64,000 nt of DNA from an uncultured Curtobacterium sp. (GTDB lineage: Bacteria > Actinomycetota > Actinomycetes > Actinomycetales > Microbacteriaceae): NCBI GenBank assembly GCA_913778205.1, contig CAJYUW010000006.1, positions 124,001-188,000 of the forward strand, given 5' to 3'. The position numbers and the translations under genes are program-made. Position 1 is the stretch's first letter. Each line of letters opens with the position of its first letter. The notes under the pieces were generated by a model. It was not told the DNA's origin. It searched no databases and saw nothing but the letters and a program-made list of their open reading frames with translations. Below, in pieces: positions 1 to 8,611 of the stretch.

Positions 1-804
1 ATCGCGATGCTCGCGGTCGGGGTGGTCTGCGGCGTCGCCTTCGTCCGCCGGCAGCTGCGCTCCCGCACGCCGATGCTCGACCTGACGCTGTTCCGGAGCA
101 CGGCCTTCACGGGCAGCGTGCTCATGAACCTCGCGGCGATGTTCTCGCTCACCGGGTTCCTGTTCTTCATCGCGCAGCACCTGCAGCTCGTGGCCGGGCT
201 CGACCCGTTCACCTCGGGTGTCGTGCTCATCCCCGGCTCCGTGCTGACGATCGTCGCCGGCCTCGTCGTCGTGCCGATCGTCGCCCGCGTCGCACCGCGC
301 TGGGTCGTCGCCGTGGCGCTGCTGTTCTCGGCGTCGGCGTACGCCATGGTCGCGCTGCTCGGCCACCACGCCACCGTCGTCGCGCTCGGGTTCGCGTTCG
401 TGCTGCTCGGCATCGGGATCGGTGCGTCGGAGACCGTGACGAACGACCTCATCATCTCCACGGCCCCCGCGGACAAGGCCGGCGCCGCGTCCGCGCTGTC
501 GGAGACGGCCTACGAGATCGGAGCCGTCCTCGGGACGGCCGTGCTCGGGACGATCCTGGCGACCGCGTACCGGACGCACGTGGTGGTGCCCGACGGGCTG
601 TCCTCGTCCGCGCACACCGCGGCGCAGGAGACACTCGGCGGTGCGGTCTCGGCGGCCCAGGACCTCGGCGGCTCCGCGGGGCAGGCGCTGCTCGATTCCG
701 CGCGGGCGGCGTTCGACTCCGGCGTGACGATCACGGGTGCCGTCGCAGCGGTCCTCATGGTCGTCGCCGCCTCCGGTGCCGTCGTGATGCTGCGTCGTCG
801 GTAG
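1..804 (+). CDS. MFS drug efflux transporter, C-terminal part
   Basis: The reading frame is already open at base 1, so only the last 267 codons are present. The fragment is strongly hydrophobic, with about seven membrane segments and a long extracytoplasmic loop near residues 185-230 of the fragment. The phrase TPMLDLTLFRSTAFTGS and the loop-helix pattern resemble the second half of 14-helix DHA2 (QacA/SmvA-type) proton antiporters that export cationic drugs. Substrate cannot be told. The SoxR-type box lies 132 bp downstream of its stop, so that box does not control it. Confidence 0.85.
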   Translation: MAMLAVGVVCGVAFVRRQLRSRTPMLDLTLFRSTAFTGSVLMNLAAMFSLTGFLFFIAQHLQLVAGLDPFTSGVVLIPGSVLTIVAGLVVVPIVARVAPRWVVAVALLFSASAYAMVALLGHHATVVALGFAFVLLGIGIGASETVTNDLIISTAPADKAGAASALSETAYEIGAVLGTAVLGTILATAYRTHVVVPDGLSSSAHTAAQETLGGAVSAAQDLGGSAGQALLDSARAAFDSGVTITGAVAAVLMVVAASGAVVMLRRR

Positions 805-936
805 TCGCGGAACCCGGGCGCGTGGCGGCTCCCGCGTCCGTCGCAGCGGTGCGCGGCGCGGCGGTGCGCGGCGCGGGCAGCTCCGCGTCGTGCAGCGTCG
901 TGCGGCGCGCCCGAGATCGGACGAACCTGTGAATCG

Positions 937-967
937 TTGACCTCAACCATGGTTCAGGTCCTACGTT
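937..967 (+). promoter_or_regulatory. SoxR/MerR-type promoter-operator
   Basis: A -35 box TTGACC (937-942) and a -10 box TACGTT (962-967) are separated by 19 bp, the overlong spacer typical of MerR-family promoters. The spacer lies in a 22-bp near-perfect dyad (939-960) with half-sites CCTCAA and TTCAGG around CCATGG. This is one base from the SoxR pattern CCTCAA-N6-TTGAGG. It precedes flavin reductase and sodA. The controlling regulator is not in this window. Confidence 0.72.
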
Positions 968-1026
968 GGGACCTGGCCGTGATGCACGCGGCCGGACCCA
1001 CAGGGACAGGAACGATCACGACCACG

Positions 1027-1533
1027 ATGCCCGACGCGCCCGCGAACCTCGCCGAGGCCTACAAGTCCGCCTTCCGAGGCCACCCGGCCGGGGTCGCCGT
1101 GATCACCGCGGAGGGCCCGGACGGCCCGACCGGGCTCACCGCGTCGAGCGTCGCGAGCGTCGCCGTCGACCCGCCGGTCCTCGTCTTCTCCCTGTCGACG
1201 AACTCGGGGTCCGCGGGCGTCGTGCTCGGCGCACCGGTGTTCGTCGTGCACCTCGTCGACTCGCACGGCGTCGCACTCGCGAAGCGGTTCGCGAGCACCG
1301 GGAGCCCGGCCGCCGACGACCCGGTCTGGGGAACGCTCCCGTCGGGTGACCGCTACCTGCCGGGCGCCGCGACCGCCCTCCGCTGCCGGCCGCTCTCGAC
1401 GACGCCGATCGGTTCGTCGACCGTCGTCGTCGCCGAGGTGCTCGACATCGTCGTCGGTCTCGGGCACGGCGAGCCGCTCGTCTACCACAACCGGGAGTTC
1501 CACTCCCTCACCGACCGTTCCCGGCTCTCCTGA
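1027..1533 (+). CDS. Flavin reductase domain protein
   Basis: The 168-residue protein matches the FMN-binding split-barrel flavin reductase family: [15 protein letters not shown] at the start, [15 protein letters not shown] in the middle, and a C-terminal YHNREFHSL stretch. Such enzymes reduce FMN or FAD with NAD(P)H for a partner oxygenase. I chose ATG 1027 because it sits just before the conserved domain; GTG 979 and ATG 982 are in frame and nearer the promoter. No partner oxygenase is adjacent. sodA follows after 44 bp, so cotranscription under the SoxR-type promoter is plausible and fits a redox-stress role. Confidence 0.85.
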   Translation: MPDAPANLAEAYKSAFRGHPAGVAVITAEGPDGPTGLTASSVASVAVDPPVLVFSLSTNSGSAGVVLGAPVFVVHLVDSHGVALAKRFASTGSPAADDPVWGTLPSGDRYLPGAATALRCRPLSTTPIGSSTVVVAEVLDIVVGLGHGEPLVYHNREFHSLTDRSRLS

Positions 1534-1577
1534 GCCGCGAGCACCGTTCCGCCAACCACCGATCGAAAGGACCTCAC

Positions 1578-2192
1578 ATGGCTGAGTACACCCTGCCGGA
1601 GCTGCCGTACGACTACGCGGCGCTCGAGCCGCACATCAGCGGCAAGATCATGCAGCTGCACCACGACAAGCACCACCAGACCTACGTGACGGGCGCCAAC
1701 ACCGCGCTCGAGCAGCTCGCGGAGGCCCGCGAGTCCGGGAACCTGGCGAACGTGAACAAGCTCGAGAAGGACCTCGCGTTCAACCTCGGCGGTCACGTCA
1801 ACCACTCGATCTTCTGGACCAACCTCGGCCCGGACACGAAGGTCCCGGAGGGCGAGCTCGCCGCCGCGATCGACGAGTTCTTCGGTTCGTTCGAGAAGTT
1901 CCAGGCGCAGTTCACGGCCGTCGCCACGGGCATCCAGGGCTCCGGCTGGTCGGTGCTCGCCTGGGACCAGGTCGGCCAGAAGCTGACGACGTTCCAGCTC
2001 TTCGACCAGCAGGCCAACGTGCCGCTGGGCGTCGTGCCGATCTTCATGCTCGACATGTGGGAGCACGCGTTCTACCTCGACTACCTCAACGTCAAGGCGG
2101 ACTACGTCAAGGCCGTGTGGAACATCGTCGACTGGGAGAACGTCGCCGCGCGCTTCGCGAACGCGAAGTCGCAGAGCTTCGTCACGCTCTGA
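1578..2192 (+). CDS. sodA: Superoxide dismutase, Mn/Fe family
   Basis: This 204-residue protein converts superoxide to hydrogen peroxide and oxygen in the cytosol. Full family length is present: [17 protein letters not shown] at the start, metal ligands in the [10 protein letters not shown] helix, NHSIFW and [11 protein letters not shown]. The last motif carries the Asp and His ligands. Mn versus Fe preference cannot be decided from sequence alone. A GAAAGGA ribosome site precedes the ATG. It follows the flavin reductase gene and ends at a strong hairpin. Confidence 0.97.
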   Translation: MAEYTLPELPYDYAALEPHISGKIMQLHHDKHHQTYVTGANTALEQLAEARESGNLANVNKLEKDLAFNLGGHVNHSIFWTNLGPDTKVPEGELAAAIDEFFGSFEKFQAQFTAVATGIQGSGWSVLAWDQVGQKLTTFQLFDQQANVPLGVVPIFMLDMWEHAFYLDYLNVKADYVKAVWNIVDWENVAARFANAKSQSFVTL

Positions 2193-2225
2193 GTCGCGAC
2201 GCACGCGTCGCGTGACGCGACGGAC

Positions 2226-2257
2226 GGAGGCGCGGTGCCGGCTGGCACCGCGCCTCC
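2226..2257. terminator. Bidirectional hairpin between sodA and tetR-like gene
   Basis: A perfect 14-bp stem (GGAGGCGCGGTGCC with its complement) closes a 4-nt loop between convergent genes. There is no T tract. It is one copy of the GGGAGGCGCGG palindrome family that recurs in the window. Confidence 0.75.
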
Positions 2258-2274
2258 CGTCCGTCTCGGTGGGA

Positions 2275-2883
2275 CTACGCGACCGACAGTCGCGCGAGGC
2301 GGTCGGCGATCGTCCCCAGCGCCGCGTCGACGTCGTTCTCGTCCGGGTCGACGAGGGTGGCCCACTGCGCGCCACGGGCGGCGCGGATCGCGTCGACCGC
2401 GGCGTCCTGTGCGTCCCCGGCGTCGTACCCGTGCGCCGTACACCACGCCGCGACCGAGGCGACGTGCCCGCGCTGCACGAGTCGTTCCCGTTCCCGTCCG
2501 TCCAGCGACTCGACCGCGCCGAGTTCGAACGTGAGCCGCGCTGCCAGGAGGCGGTCCCGGTGGCCGAGGCCGCCGAACACCGCCGTCAGCCAGGCCCGGA
2601 GCGCCCCGACGTCGGCGCCGGGGTCGAGGGAGTCCTGGGCGATCCCGCGGTCGAGGTGCTCGACGACGGCGTCGATCAGGGCGTCCCGTGAGCCGAAGTG
2701 GTAGACGATCGGGTACGCGCTCGTCCCGAGGACGCGACCGAGGCTCCGGACCGAGACCGCCTCGAGCTTGGTCTCGTGGAGGTGCTCGGCGACCTTCTCG
2801 ATGATGGCTGGCTTGAGCGTTGGGTCGGGCTTCCTGGGCACGGGTTCCTCCGGGGCGGCTTGCGGGCCGCGGGGTGCGACCAT
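2275..2883 (-). CDS. TetR/AcrR-family transcriptional regulator
   Basis: The protein has 202 residues. Residues 20-70 form a TetR helix-turn-helix: IIEKVAEHLHETKLEAVSVRSLGR, then SAYPIVYHFGSRDALIDAV, where the recognition helix normally carries YYHFxxK. The rest is an all-helical ligand domain of unknown specificity. The start is an ATG at 2883. The gene is divergent from the PfkB kinase gene with about 100 bp between starts, so it probably represses its own and the kinase promoter. That target is inferred. Confidence 0.85.
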   Translation of the reverse strand: MVAPRGPQAAPEEPVPRKPDPTLKPAIIEKVAEHLHETKLEAVSVRSLGRVLGTSAYPIVYHFGSRDALIDAVVEHLDRGIAQDSLDPGADVGALRAWLTAVFGGLGHRDRLLAARLTFELGAVESLDGRERERLVQRGHVASVAAWCTAHGYDAGDAQDAAVDAIRAARGAQWATLVDPDENDVDAALGTIADRLARLSVA

Positions 2884-2982
2884 GAGAAATATTACCGGAT
2901 GAGTCCGGCATCCGCAGGAACGGCACCTGTGGGAGTCTGCAGAAAAGCGGAGTATTGCTCGGTTACACGTAGGATGGTCCGG

Positions 2983-3957
2983 ATGTCCACGTCCCACGAG
3001 CACGGTGTGCCACCCGGAGCGAACGGAAGGGGTCGGGCTCCGTCCACGGGTCGTGGTCGTCGTCGCGGTGCCGGGAAACGCTTCCTGGTCGTCGGCGACG
3101 TGCTCGACGGGATCCTCGTCGAGACGTCCGCGAGCGCGACGGGGGTGCACGACCCGGCCGCCTCCATCCGGCACCGGTCGGTCGGCGCCGGGGGCAACAC
3201 GGCGACCTGGTTGGGATGGCTCGGCGTGCACGTCGACCTCGTCGCCCGGACCGGCGTCGACGACGTCCACCGTCACGAGCGGGGGCTGGCGGACGCCGGC
3301 GTCCGCGCCCACATCCGCTACGACGCGCTGTCGAGCACGGGGTCCGAGGTCTCCGTCCGGACCCTCGACGGCCGGACCTCGATGTCGGACCCGGCGGCGG
3401 CCGGGGTGCTCTCCGCCGCCGACGTCCCGGCAGACCTCGTCGACCGCGCGGACATCGTCCACCTGACCGGCACCGGTCTGCTCACGGGTGGTGGAGCACA
3501 GCGCGTCGCCGAGCTCGTCGCGCGGGTCCGCGGCGGGCGAGCCCGGGTGTCGCTCGACCCGTCCTCCGTCGCGGTCGTGCAGTCCCTCGGCGCACGGGAC
3601 CTCCTCGAAGCCCTGGCCGGCGTCGACGTGATCTTCCCCGGGCGGGCGGAGGCGCTGGCGCTGAGCGGCGCCTCCGACCTCCGCGAGGCCGTCCGCCGCC
3701 TCACCGAGCACGTGCCGCTGGTCGTCGCGACGGACGGGGCGGAGGGCTCCGTCGTGGGCCGACCCGGTCGGACGCCGCAGCGTGTGGCGGCGACACCCGC
3801 CACCGTCGTCGACACGATCGGGGCGGGCGACGCCTTCGCGGCCGGCTTCCTCCGTGCCTGGGCGACCGATCCGGTGCGCATCGGGTCCGCGGCGCACGAG
3901 GGCAGCAGGGTCGCGGCGCGGGCGCTCGGGTTCGTCGGGGGTCGGCCGCCGGCATGA
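2983..3957 (+). CDS. PfkB-family carbohydrate kinase
   Basis: This ribokinase-like protein of 324 residues phosphorylates a sugar or nucleoside with ATP. The N-terminal substrate motif GAGGNTATWLGWLGV and the C-terminal signature DTIGAGDAFAAGFL, with the catalytic Asp, are intact. The first 30 residues are basic and disordered. A -10 box TAGGAT at 2970-2975 lies 7 nt before ATG 2983, so the mRNA is probably leaderless; ATG 2974 is an alternative start. The sugar is not predictable; sequence and length fit 2-keto-3-deoxygluconate kinase or ribokinase-like enzymes. Confidence 0.85.
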   Translation: MSTSHEHGVPPGANGRGRAPSTGRGRRRGAGKRFLVVGDVLDGILVETSASATGVHDPAASIRHRSVGAGGNTATWLGWLGVHVDLVARTGVDDVHRHERGLADAGVRAHIRYDALSSTGSEVSVRTLDGRTSMSDPAAAGVLSAADVPADLVDRADIVHLTGTGLLTGGGAQRVAELVARVRGGRARVSLDPSSVAVVQSLGARDLLEALAGVDVIFPGRAEALALSGASDLREAVRRLTEHVPLVVATDGAEGSVVGRPGRTPQRVAATPATVVDTIGAGDAFAAGFLRAWATDPVRIGSAAHEGSRVAARALGFVGGRPPA

Positions 3958-3977
3958 CGCGGACGACGCCCCGGGGA

Positions 3978-5384
3978 TCAGACCGTGTTCGGCTCGGCGG
4001 CGACCGTGAGGGTCTGGACGAGGCCGGCGGCGAGGGGCGCGAGCCGGATCTCGACGCGCAGCCGCCCCGTCGTCCCGGGCAACCACCACCGGAGGTGCGT
4101 CGGCGCGACCGAGGACTCCTCGACCGGTGCCGCGTGCAGGTCCGCCCCGACGGCGGCCGCTGCCTCGGCAACCCGTCGGCGTCGCCGCTCGTACGGCTCG
4201 TCGAGTGCCACGTTCGGTGTGCACACCGCGTCCGCCAGGTCGTCGTCCCACCCGGCGAGCAGTGCCGACACCCGCCGTTGCGCCGCACGGGTCTCCGGGA
4301 GCACCTGGACGCCGGGGTCGGGGACGGTGGCGTCGAGCACGAGGTCGAGCGCCTCGGTCGCGGCCGTCGCCACCTTCGCCTGCGTGGCGTTCTCGAAGGC
4401 GACCACCCCGATGCCGTCCCGCGTCGACCAGCGCATGTGCGCGGAGAAGCCCGGGTACCCGCCGGAGTGCGACGCGATGGGGCCCCATCGGTCGTCCTGC
4501 TCGACGAACAGCCCGAACCCGTAGGCGGTCGGGCGCGTCGAACCCGGGACGACCACCGGGGGGACCACGCGCATCGCCTGCTGCATGAGTCGGCGGTCCA
4601 CTGCGGAGACGGGACCGGGCTCCGGTGTGACGGCGAACGCCGAGGCGAGGTGCCGACCCCACCGTGCGAGGTCGGACACCGTCGAGAACAGGCCGCCGAT
4701 CGACGAGAACGCGCCGGGTCCGGTCAACGGCAGCGGCTCCCACGACCCCGCGAACGCTCGGACCCCGGTGACGACGAAGCCGTCGGACTCCGCCGCTGAG
4801 AACACGGTGTCCGCGAGGCCGAGCGGACGCAGGACCCGCTCCGACACCGCGTCGGTGTACGTCGTGCCGGACACGGCGGCGACGACCCGCCCGAGCAGGG
4901 CGTAGCCGAGGTTCGAGTAGGCGAAGCGCGTGCCGGGCACGCTGTCGAACAGCAGCCCGTCGGCGAGCACCGCGTCGAGGTCGCGATCGCTGATGGACTC
5001 CTGGCGGTCCGCCCACGGGTCGTCGGTCGGGAGACCGGCGGACATCGTCAACAGCATGCGGACCGTCGGGACCGGGGAGTCCGGGGTCGGGAGGCGCACG
5101 CCGCGGAAGGCCGGGACGAAGTCGGTGACGAGGGCGTCGAGGTCGAGGCGACCCTCGGCCACGAGGGTCAGGAGTGCTGCGGCCGTCGTGCTCTTCGTGC
5201 ACGACGCGATCCGGTAGACCGTCCGGGCGTCCGGAGCGGCGCCGTCGCCGCGGTCGCCGTGTCCGCCCGACGCGACGAGTCCGGTGCGGTCGAAGACCCC
5301 CCACGCAGAACTCGGCGCGACCCCGCGTGCGACACGGTCGGCGAAGACCGACTCGACCCGGCCGAGCGTCGACGGATCCGTCAC
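3978..5384 (-). CDS. Serine hydrolase of the beta-lactamase/class C family
   Basis: The 468-residue protein carries the penicillin-binding fold signature: SCTKST (catalytic Ser and Lys of SxxK) near residue 68, YSNLG (YxN), and SHSGGYPG in place of KTG. Such proteins act as esterases, D-aminopeptidases or peptidases more often than as lactamases. No signal peptide is visible, so it may be cytoplasmic. The start is GTG 5384, overlapping the phrB stop as GTGA, so it is last in a marR-phrB-hydrolase operon and translationally coupled. Substrate unknown. Confidence 0.85.
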   Translation of the reverse strand: MTDPSTLGRVESVFADRVARGVAPSSAWGVFDRTGLVASGGHGDRGDGAAPDARTVYRIASCTKSTTAAALLTLVAEGRLDLDALVTDFVPAFRGVRLPTPDSPVPTVRMLLTMSAGLPTDDPWADRQESISDRDLDAVLADGLLFDSVPGTRFAYSNLGYALLGRVVAAVSGTTYTDAVSERVLRPLGLADTVFSAAESDGFVVTGVRAFAGSWEPLPLTGPGAFSSIGGLFSTVSDLARWGRHLASAFAVTPEPGPVSAVDRRLMQQAMRVVPPVVVPGSTRPTAYGFGLFVEQDDRWGPIASHSGGYPGFSAHMRWSTRDGIGVVAFENATQAKVATAATEALDLVLDATVPDPGVQVLPETRAAQRRVSALLAGWDDDLADAVCTPNVALDEPYERRRRRVAEAAAAVGADLHAAPVEESSVAPTHLRWWLPGTTGRLRVEIRLAPLAAGLVQTLTVAAEPNTV

Positions 5385-6730
5385 GAGCGACGCATCCGGT
5401 CGTAGGCCTCGAGCGCGCGCTGCCGGCTCTCCTTGAGGTCGACGACGGGGTCGGGGCGCTCTTCGTCCGCGGGGACCCACCGGCGCACGTACTCGCGGTG
5501 CGGGTCGAAGCGCTCGAGTTGCCGTTCCGGGTTGAAGATGCGGAAGTACGGGGCGGCGTCGAACCCGGATCCGGCGACCCACTGCCAGTTGCCCGGGTTG
5601 TTCGCGGCGTCGGCGTCGACGAGGGTGTCCCAGAACCACTGTTCACCGACCCGCCAGTCGACGAGCAGGTTCTTCACGAGGAAGCTGCCCGTGGCGAGCC
5701 GCACGCGGTTGTGCATCGCACCGGTGTGCCAGAGCTCGCGCATGCCGGCGTCGACGAGGTCGAACCCGGTCGTGCCGGTCCGCCACGCCGCGATCTCGGC
5801 GTCCGCGGGCTCGCGCCACGGGAAGGCGTCGAACTCGCGACGGACGTTGACCGTCGCGATGTCCTCGCAGTGGTAGTGCTCGTTCCAGTTGAACTCGCGC
5901 CAGGCGAGCTGCCGGAGGAACGCCGGCGCCTGCTGTCGTCGCGACGCATCGAGCTGCCCGTGCAGGCGGTGCCACACCTGGTACGGGCTGATCTCGCCCC
6001 ACCGGAGGTGCGGCGAGAGGCCACTGGTTGCGTCCACCGCGGGCTCGTCGCGCTGGTCGTAGTCCGCGAGCGCGTGCTCGACGAAGTGCTCGAGGCGGCG
6101 GTGTGCGCCGAGCTCGCCCGGCGTCCACGCGTCGCGGAGGCCGCCGGCCCAGTCGGGCGCCGTGGGGAGGAGGCCCCAGTCGTCGAGGTCGTCGCCGGCG
6201 ACGTCGGCCGGCGCCGGGAGGTCGCGCGGCTTCGGCAGCGGGTGCCGCGGCTCGGGCATCGCCTGCGCTGCCCGCCAGAACGGCGTGAAGACCTTGTAGG
6301 GCGCACCCTGCCCGGTCGTGACGGTCCAGGGCTCCCAGAGCAGGTTCGCGGCGAAGCTGTGGGCGTCGACGCCCCGGTCGTGCAGGGCGGACTTGATGCC
6401 GGCGTCGACGTCGCGTTCCGCACGCCCGTACCGGCGGTTCCAGTAGACCGCGTCGGCCCCGGTCTCCGCGACGAGGGCGTCGACGACGTCGGCCGCCGCG
6501 CCCCGGCGGAGCACCAGTCGGGAGCCGCGGTCGCGCAGTGCCGCGTCGAGCGCGGTCAGGGAGCCGTGCAACCACCAACGGGCGGCTGCGCCGACGGGCC
6601 GGATCCCCGCCGACTCGTCGTCGAGGACGTACACGACCGTGAGGGCGCCCCCGTGGTCGATGCCCGCCCGCAGTGCCGGGTTGTCCGCGAGCCGGAGGTC
6701 GTCGCGGAGCCAGACGATCGCGCCGCTCAC
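5381..6730 (-). CDS. phrB: Deoxyribodipyrimidine photolyase (cryptochrome/photolyase class I)
   Basis: The 449-residue flavoprotein reverses UV-induced pyrimidine dimers using blue light. It opens with IVWLRDDLRLADNPAL (antenna Rossmann domain). The FAD domain shows APAFLRQLAWREFNW, MRELWHTGAMHNRVR and NPGNWQWVAGSG, all in register with CPD photolyases. Length is normal. The start is GTG 6730, overlapping the marR stop as GTGA. Light and oxidative-damage functions sit close together here: sodA is 3.2 kb away. Confidence 0.95.
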   Translation of the reverse strand: MSGAIVWLRDDLRLADNPALRAGIDHGGALTVVYVLDDESAGIRPVGAAARWWLHGSLTALDAALRDRGSRLVLRRGAAADVVDALVAETGADAVYWNRRYGRAERDVDAGIKSALHDRGVDAHSFAANLLWEPWTVTTGQGAPYKVFTPFWRAAQAMPEPRHPLPKPRDLPAPADVAGDDLDDWGLLPTAPDWAGGLRDAWTPGELGAHRRLEHFVEHALADYDQRDEPAVDATSGLSPHLRWGEISPYQVWHRLHGQLDASRRQQAPAFLRQLAWREFNWNEHYHCEDIATVNVRREFDAFPWREPADAEIAAWRTGTTGFDLVDAGMRELWHTGAMHNRVRLATGSFLVKNLLVDWRVGEQWFWDTLVDADAANNPGNWQWVAGSGFDAAPYFRIFNPERQLERFDPHREYVRRWVPADEERPDPVVDLKESRQRALEAYDRMRRS

Positions 6731-7209
6731 ACGGAGGCCGTGTCGGGAGCGGGGCGACGGCCCGCGGAGCCGCTGCCGGCCGCACGGCGGACCTTCGTGC
6801 ACAGCTCGGTGAGCGTGCGGAGCTCGGCGTCGGTGAGCCCGGCGCCGAGCTGGCTGGCGATGCTCGCGGCGTGCTGCACCGCCACGGACCGGTACACGTC
6901 GAAGCCGTGCGGGGTGAGCGCCACGTACACGCCGCGGGCGTCCGTCGGGTCCGGCTGCTTCTCGACGATGCCGCGGGACGCGAGCCGGTCGACGAGGCGA
7001 CTGACGCTCGGCTGGGTGAGGAGCAGGTGTCCGGTGAGGTCGCGCATGCGGGAACGGCGACCGGGTTGGGTCGAGAGGTTGAAGCAGACGTCGTACTCGT
7101 TGAACGAGATCGCGCCGCCGGGGAACTCGGCGTTGAGGTTCCGCATCACCTGCACCTGCGCACGGAACAGGGACTCCCATGCCGTGACCGCAGTGGCCTT
7201 GTCACTCAC
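6727..7209 (-). CDS. MarR-family transcriptional regulator
   Basis: This 160-residue winged-helix protein has LTQPSVSRLVDRLASRGIVEK as recognition helix, followed by a DPTDARGVYVALT wing, both diagnostic of MarR. Its own start is GTG 7209 with GGAGG upstream. It heads the marR-phrB-hydrolase operon through a GTGA overlap and so probably autoregulates all three genes. The long 5' region contains a hairpin at 7299-7330 and a GTTAC-type direct repeat. Ligand unknown. Confidence 0.9.
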   Translation of the reverse strand: MSDKATAVTAWESLFRAQVQVMRNLNAEFPGGAISFNEYDVCFNLSTQPGRRSRMRDLTGHLLLTQPSVSRLVDRLASRGIVEKQPDPTDARGVYVALTPHGFDVYRSVAVQHAASIASQLGAGLTDAELRTLTELCTKVRRAAGSGSAGRRPAPDTASV

Positions 7210-7298
7210 CTTGCGTGCTCCCTCCGCATCGTCGCCCAACCCTACCGACGACACCCGACAGACGGACGGGGAGGGACGGGCGGCCGCGGCGGACGCAC

Positions 7299-7423
7299 GA
7301 GGGCCGGCCGTCCGAAGACGACCGGCCCTCTCCCTTGCACCAAGAGTGTCCTGCAATCACATTCCACAGGCGGTGCCACAGCAAACACTGCCTGCAGACA
7401 CGACTGTATAACGAAGCGGTAAC
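7299..7423. promoter_or_regulatory. Structured gap upstream of marR with MtrA-like direct repeat
   Basis: The 286-bp gap 7210-7495 has no gene. It holds a 9-bp stem hairpin (7299-7330, GAGGGCCGG arm) and an imperfect hairpin near 7370-7397 (CAGGCGGTG arm). At 7408-7423 there is ATAAC-N6-GTAAC, an 11-bp-period direct repeat like the one before the M23 gene. The region is less GC-rich than its surroundings. Confidence 0.45.
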
Positions 7424-7495
7424 GGCGCGCTAGACCGGGAATGCCGTGTTCGCTGCGAGTTCACCCACAGCGGTCGATGAGCCCGCCCAGGACCG

Positions 7496-8263
7496 TCAGA
7501 ACAGGTCGGGCGAGGGCGTCGACGCGTACCGCACGGCCACGTCGGCGTGACGGTCGAACCGGTAGCCGACGCCGCGCACCGTACGGACGATCTCCTCGAA
7601 CGCGCCGAGCTTCGACCGGAGCCGCCGGACGTGCACGTCGATCGTGCGCTCGTTCGGGGTCTCGTCCTCACCGTCCGACCACAGGCCGTCGATGATCGCG
7701 GAGCGGTCGACCGTGCGGCCCTCGCGGAGCACGAGGAACTGCAGCAACTCGAACTCCTTGTAGGTCAGGGGCGCGGGCTCGCCGTCGAGCGTCACGCGCT
7801 TGCGGGAGATGTCGATGACGACGCCGGTCTCCTCGGGCTCAGGCTTCTCGGCCTGCTTCCGCGCGGCCACGGCGGAGCGGTCCTGCAGAGCGAGCCGGAC
7901 CACGTCGACGTCGCGCCCGCCCGACCCCTCGGCGGCCACGGCGACCGCTGCGTACGTCTCCGACGTCGGGACGAGCTGCGCGGTCAGGGCCTTGAGCTGC
8001 TCGACGACCGCCGCGAGCGTGGTCCCGGCGGCAGCGGCCTTCGCCTCGTCGATCCCGACGTAGAGGGCGAACCCGCGGGCCTCGGTGCCCTCCGGCAGGG
8101 CACGGTTGCGCTGCGGTGCGACGACCGGGCTGGTCGGGACCGGGCTGGCCTGCGGGGTGACCGGCTGGCGGCGGGGGCGCAGCGGGGTCACGGTGCCGAG
8201 GTCGGTCGGCACGGGCGCCGAGGCGCGGAGCGGGGTGCGGGGCTGGGCGATGGTGAGCGACAT
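7496..8263 (-). CDS. OmpR/PhoB-type winged-helix protein lacking a receiver domain
   Basis: The 255-residue protein has a Pro-rich N-terminal tail (about 1-60) and an unrecognised middle domain (about 60-150). The C-terminal OmpR/PhoB DNA-binding wing (150-240) shows LTYKEFELLQFLVLREG, NERTIDVHVRRLRSKL and VRTVRGVGYRF. There is no phospho-acceptor receiver domain, so it is not a classical response regulator. The ATG has a GGAG site. Its mRNA probably begins 340 nt upstream at a leader-peptide gene, suggesting leader-controlled expression. Target genes unknown. Confidence 0.8.
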   Translation of the reverse strand: MSLTIAQPRTPLRASAPVPTDLGTVTPLRPRRQPVTPQASPVPTSPVVAPQRNRALPEGTEARGFALYVGIDEAKAAAAGTTLAAVVEQLKALTAQLVPTSETYAAVAVAAEGSGGRDVDVVRLALQDRSAVAARKQAEKPEPEETGVVIDISRKRVTLDGEPAPLTYKEFELLQFLVLREGRTVDRSAIIDGLWSDGEDETPNERTIDVHVRRLRSKLGAFEEIVRTVRGVGYRFDRHADVAVRYASTPSPDLF

Positions 8264-8503
8264 GGCTGGTTCTCCGGGAGGAAGGTCGCGGTGCTGCTGA
8301 CGGTGCGACCGGTGTCGGATGCGTCGGCCCGGGTACGGCGGTCGGCCGAGGAGTCCCTGCGGTCCTGCTGCGGACCGGGGAGCCCGGGGGTGCGGGGCGC
8401 GCGACGTCGGACGGCTCGCGTCGTCGACGTGCGGGTCACCCCGGGGATCACGCCTGCGCGACGGGGGTGGGGTCGCGGGGGATCCGGCTGGAACGGGTGC
8501 CGA
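8264..8503 (-). other. Long untranslated leader of the winged-helix gene
   Basis: Between the small peptide stop (8504) and the winged-helix ATG (8263) lie 240 nt with no credible gene on either strand. The stretch is very GC-rich with several possible stems and no clear terminator T tract. If the upstream promoter serves the regulator gene, this is leader RNA where attenuation or translational control could act. Confidence 0.5.
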
Positions 8504-8605
8504 TCAGGCACACATTCGACAACGCATGACCGACATCGCCGGCATCATCATGCCGGCGGTCCCCTGTGCCTCGATGAGGACGCGGGTGGACACGGTTGCA
8601 GTCAT
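8504..8605 (-). CDS. Leaderless Met/Cys-rich small peptide (possible leader peptide)
   Basis: This is a 33-codon gene starting at ATG 8605, six nt after a -10 box CATACT that is 18 bp from a consensus -35 TTGACA, so translation should be leaderless. The peptide starts MTATVSTRVLIEAQ and ends MMMPAMSVMRCRMCA: six of the last fifteen residues are Met and two are Cys. The codons for AGMMMPA form an 8-bp-stem hairpin (8538-8557). The shape suits an attenuator or sensing leader for the downstream winged-helix gene. I do not recognise it as a described family. Confidence 0.6.
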   Translation of the reverse strand: MTATVSTRVLIEAQGTAGMMMPAMSVMRCRMCA

Positions 8606-8611
8606 GGCACG

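Noticed and set aside
2275-5646. A very long minus-strand frame of over 1,100 codons
   Set aside because: Only its last 202 codons (the TetR regulator) look like protein. The rest is Arg/Pro/Gly-rich antisense of the PfkB kinase and a shifted reading of the hydrolase gene, expected in high-GC DNA.
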